In this document: piece after piece, positions 5,977-5,978 of the stretch
Position numbering within the stretch: the first letter of the stretch is position 1
Layout: each line of letters starts with the position of its first letter
DNA from: an uncultured Acetatifactor sp.
Lineage (GTDB): Bacteria; Bacillota; Clostridia; Lachnospirales; Lachnospiraceae
NCBI GenBank assembly: GCA_947631715.1
Contig: CANRMK010000156.1
Location: 1-5,978 of the forward strand
DNA: 5,978 bases
Direction: 5' to 3'
Notes under the pieces: model-generated
Told to the model about the DNA's origin: nothing
The model's input: the letters and a program-made list of their open reading frames with translations, nothing else
Databases searched by the model: none
Translations under genes and position numbers: made by a program

Positions 5977-5978
5977 AT

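Noticed and set aside
1..5978. CRISPR arrays, tRNA or rRNA genes, insertion sequences and transposase genes
   Set aside because: I looked for repeat-spacer periodicity, tRNA-like cloverleaf arms and transposase motifs on both strands and saw none.

Overview
The window looks like a stretch of a moderately GC-rich clostridial (Lachnospiraceae-type) chromosome. The reasons are the strong AGGAGG-type ribosome binding sites, a KamA-family radical SAM enzyme, a membrane-bound SpoIIE/RsbU-type phosphatase, DnaA-box 9-mers of the usual bacterial form, and tightly packed genes. The taxonomic placement is an inference from gene content and style; no rRNA or other marker is present. All five recognisable genes are on the minus strand, so the transcriptional order runs from the right edge to the left edge.

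Right part (5978 to 5671): a small, highly charged protein of unknown function ends at 5782. It is followed by a 111-bp gap. This gap holds two perfect TTATCCACA DnaA-box 9-mers exactly 11 bp apart, flanked by weaker copies in the same phase, and a small hairpin that puts the likely ribosome binding site of the next gene in its loop.

Centre (5670 to 1396): a large tandem AAA+ ATPase (about 840 residues) is followed 78 bp later by a membrane-anchored sensor/PP2C (SpoIIE-type) phosphatase. A compact intrinsic terminator touches the stop codon of the phosphatase gene. The ATPase has a conserved N-terminal segment, a very acidic repetitive linker, a helical winged-helix-like region, a first AAA module with eroded nucleotide-binding motifs, and a second AAA module with intact Walker A, Walker B and sensor-1 motifs. 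This order resembles the ATPases found with extracellular contractile injection (phage-tail-like) loci. No tail genes lie inside the window, so that link is only a hypothesis about the region to the right. The ATPase and phosphatase probably form one transcription unit.

Left part (1395 to 1): a new unit starts after the terminator. Its leader is strikingly G-rich (four runs of five to seven G). It encodes a short KamA-family aminomutase whose stop codon overlaps by 4 nt the GTG start of an ATP-grasp (D-Ala-D-Ala-ligase-like) gene that runs off the left edge. The overlap suggests coupled production of an amino-acid 2,3-aminomutase and a carboxylate-amine ligase, possibly for making and ligating a beta-amino acid.

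The least conventional features are the helically phased DnaA boxes in front of the ATPase gene, the half-dead tandem ATPase paired with a sensor phosphatase, the G-quadruplex-capable leader, and the KamA/ATP-grasp pair.
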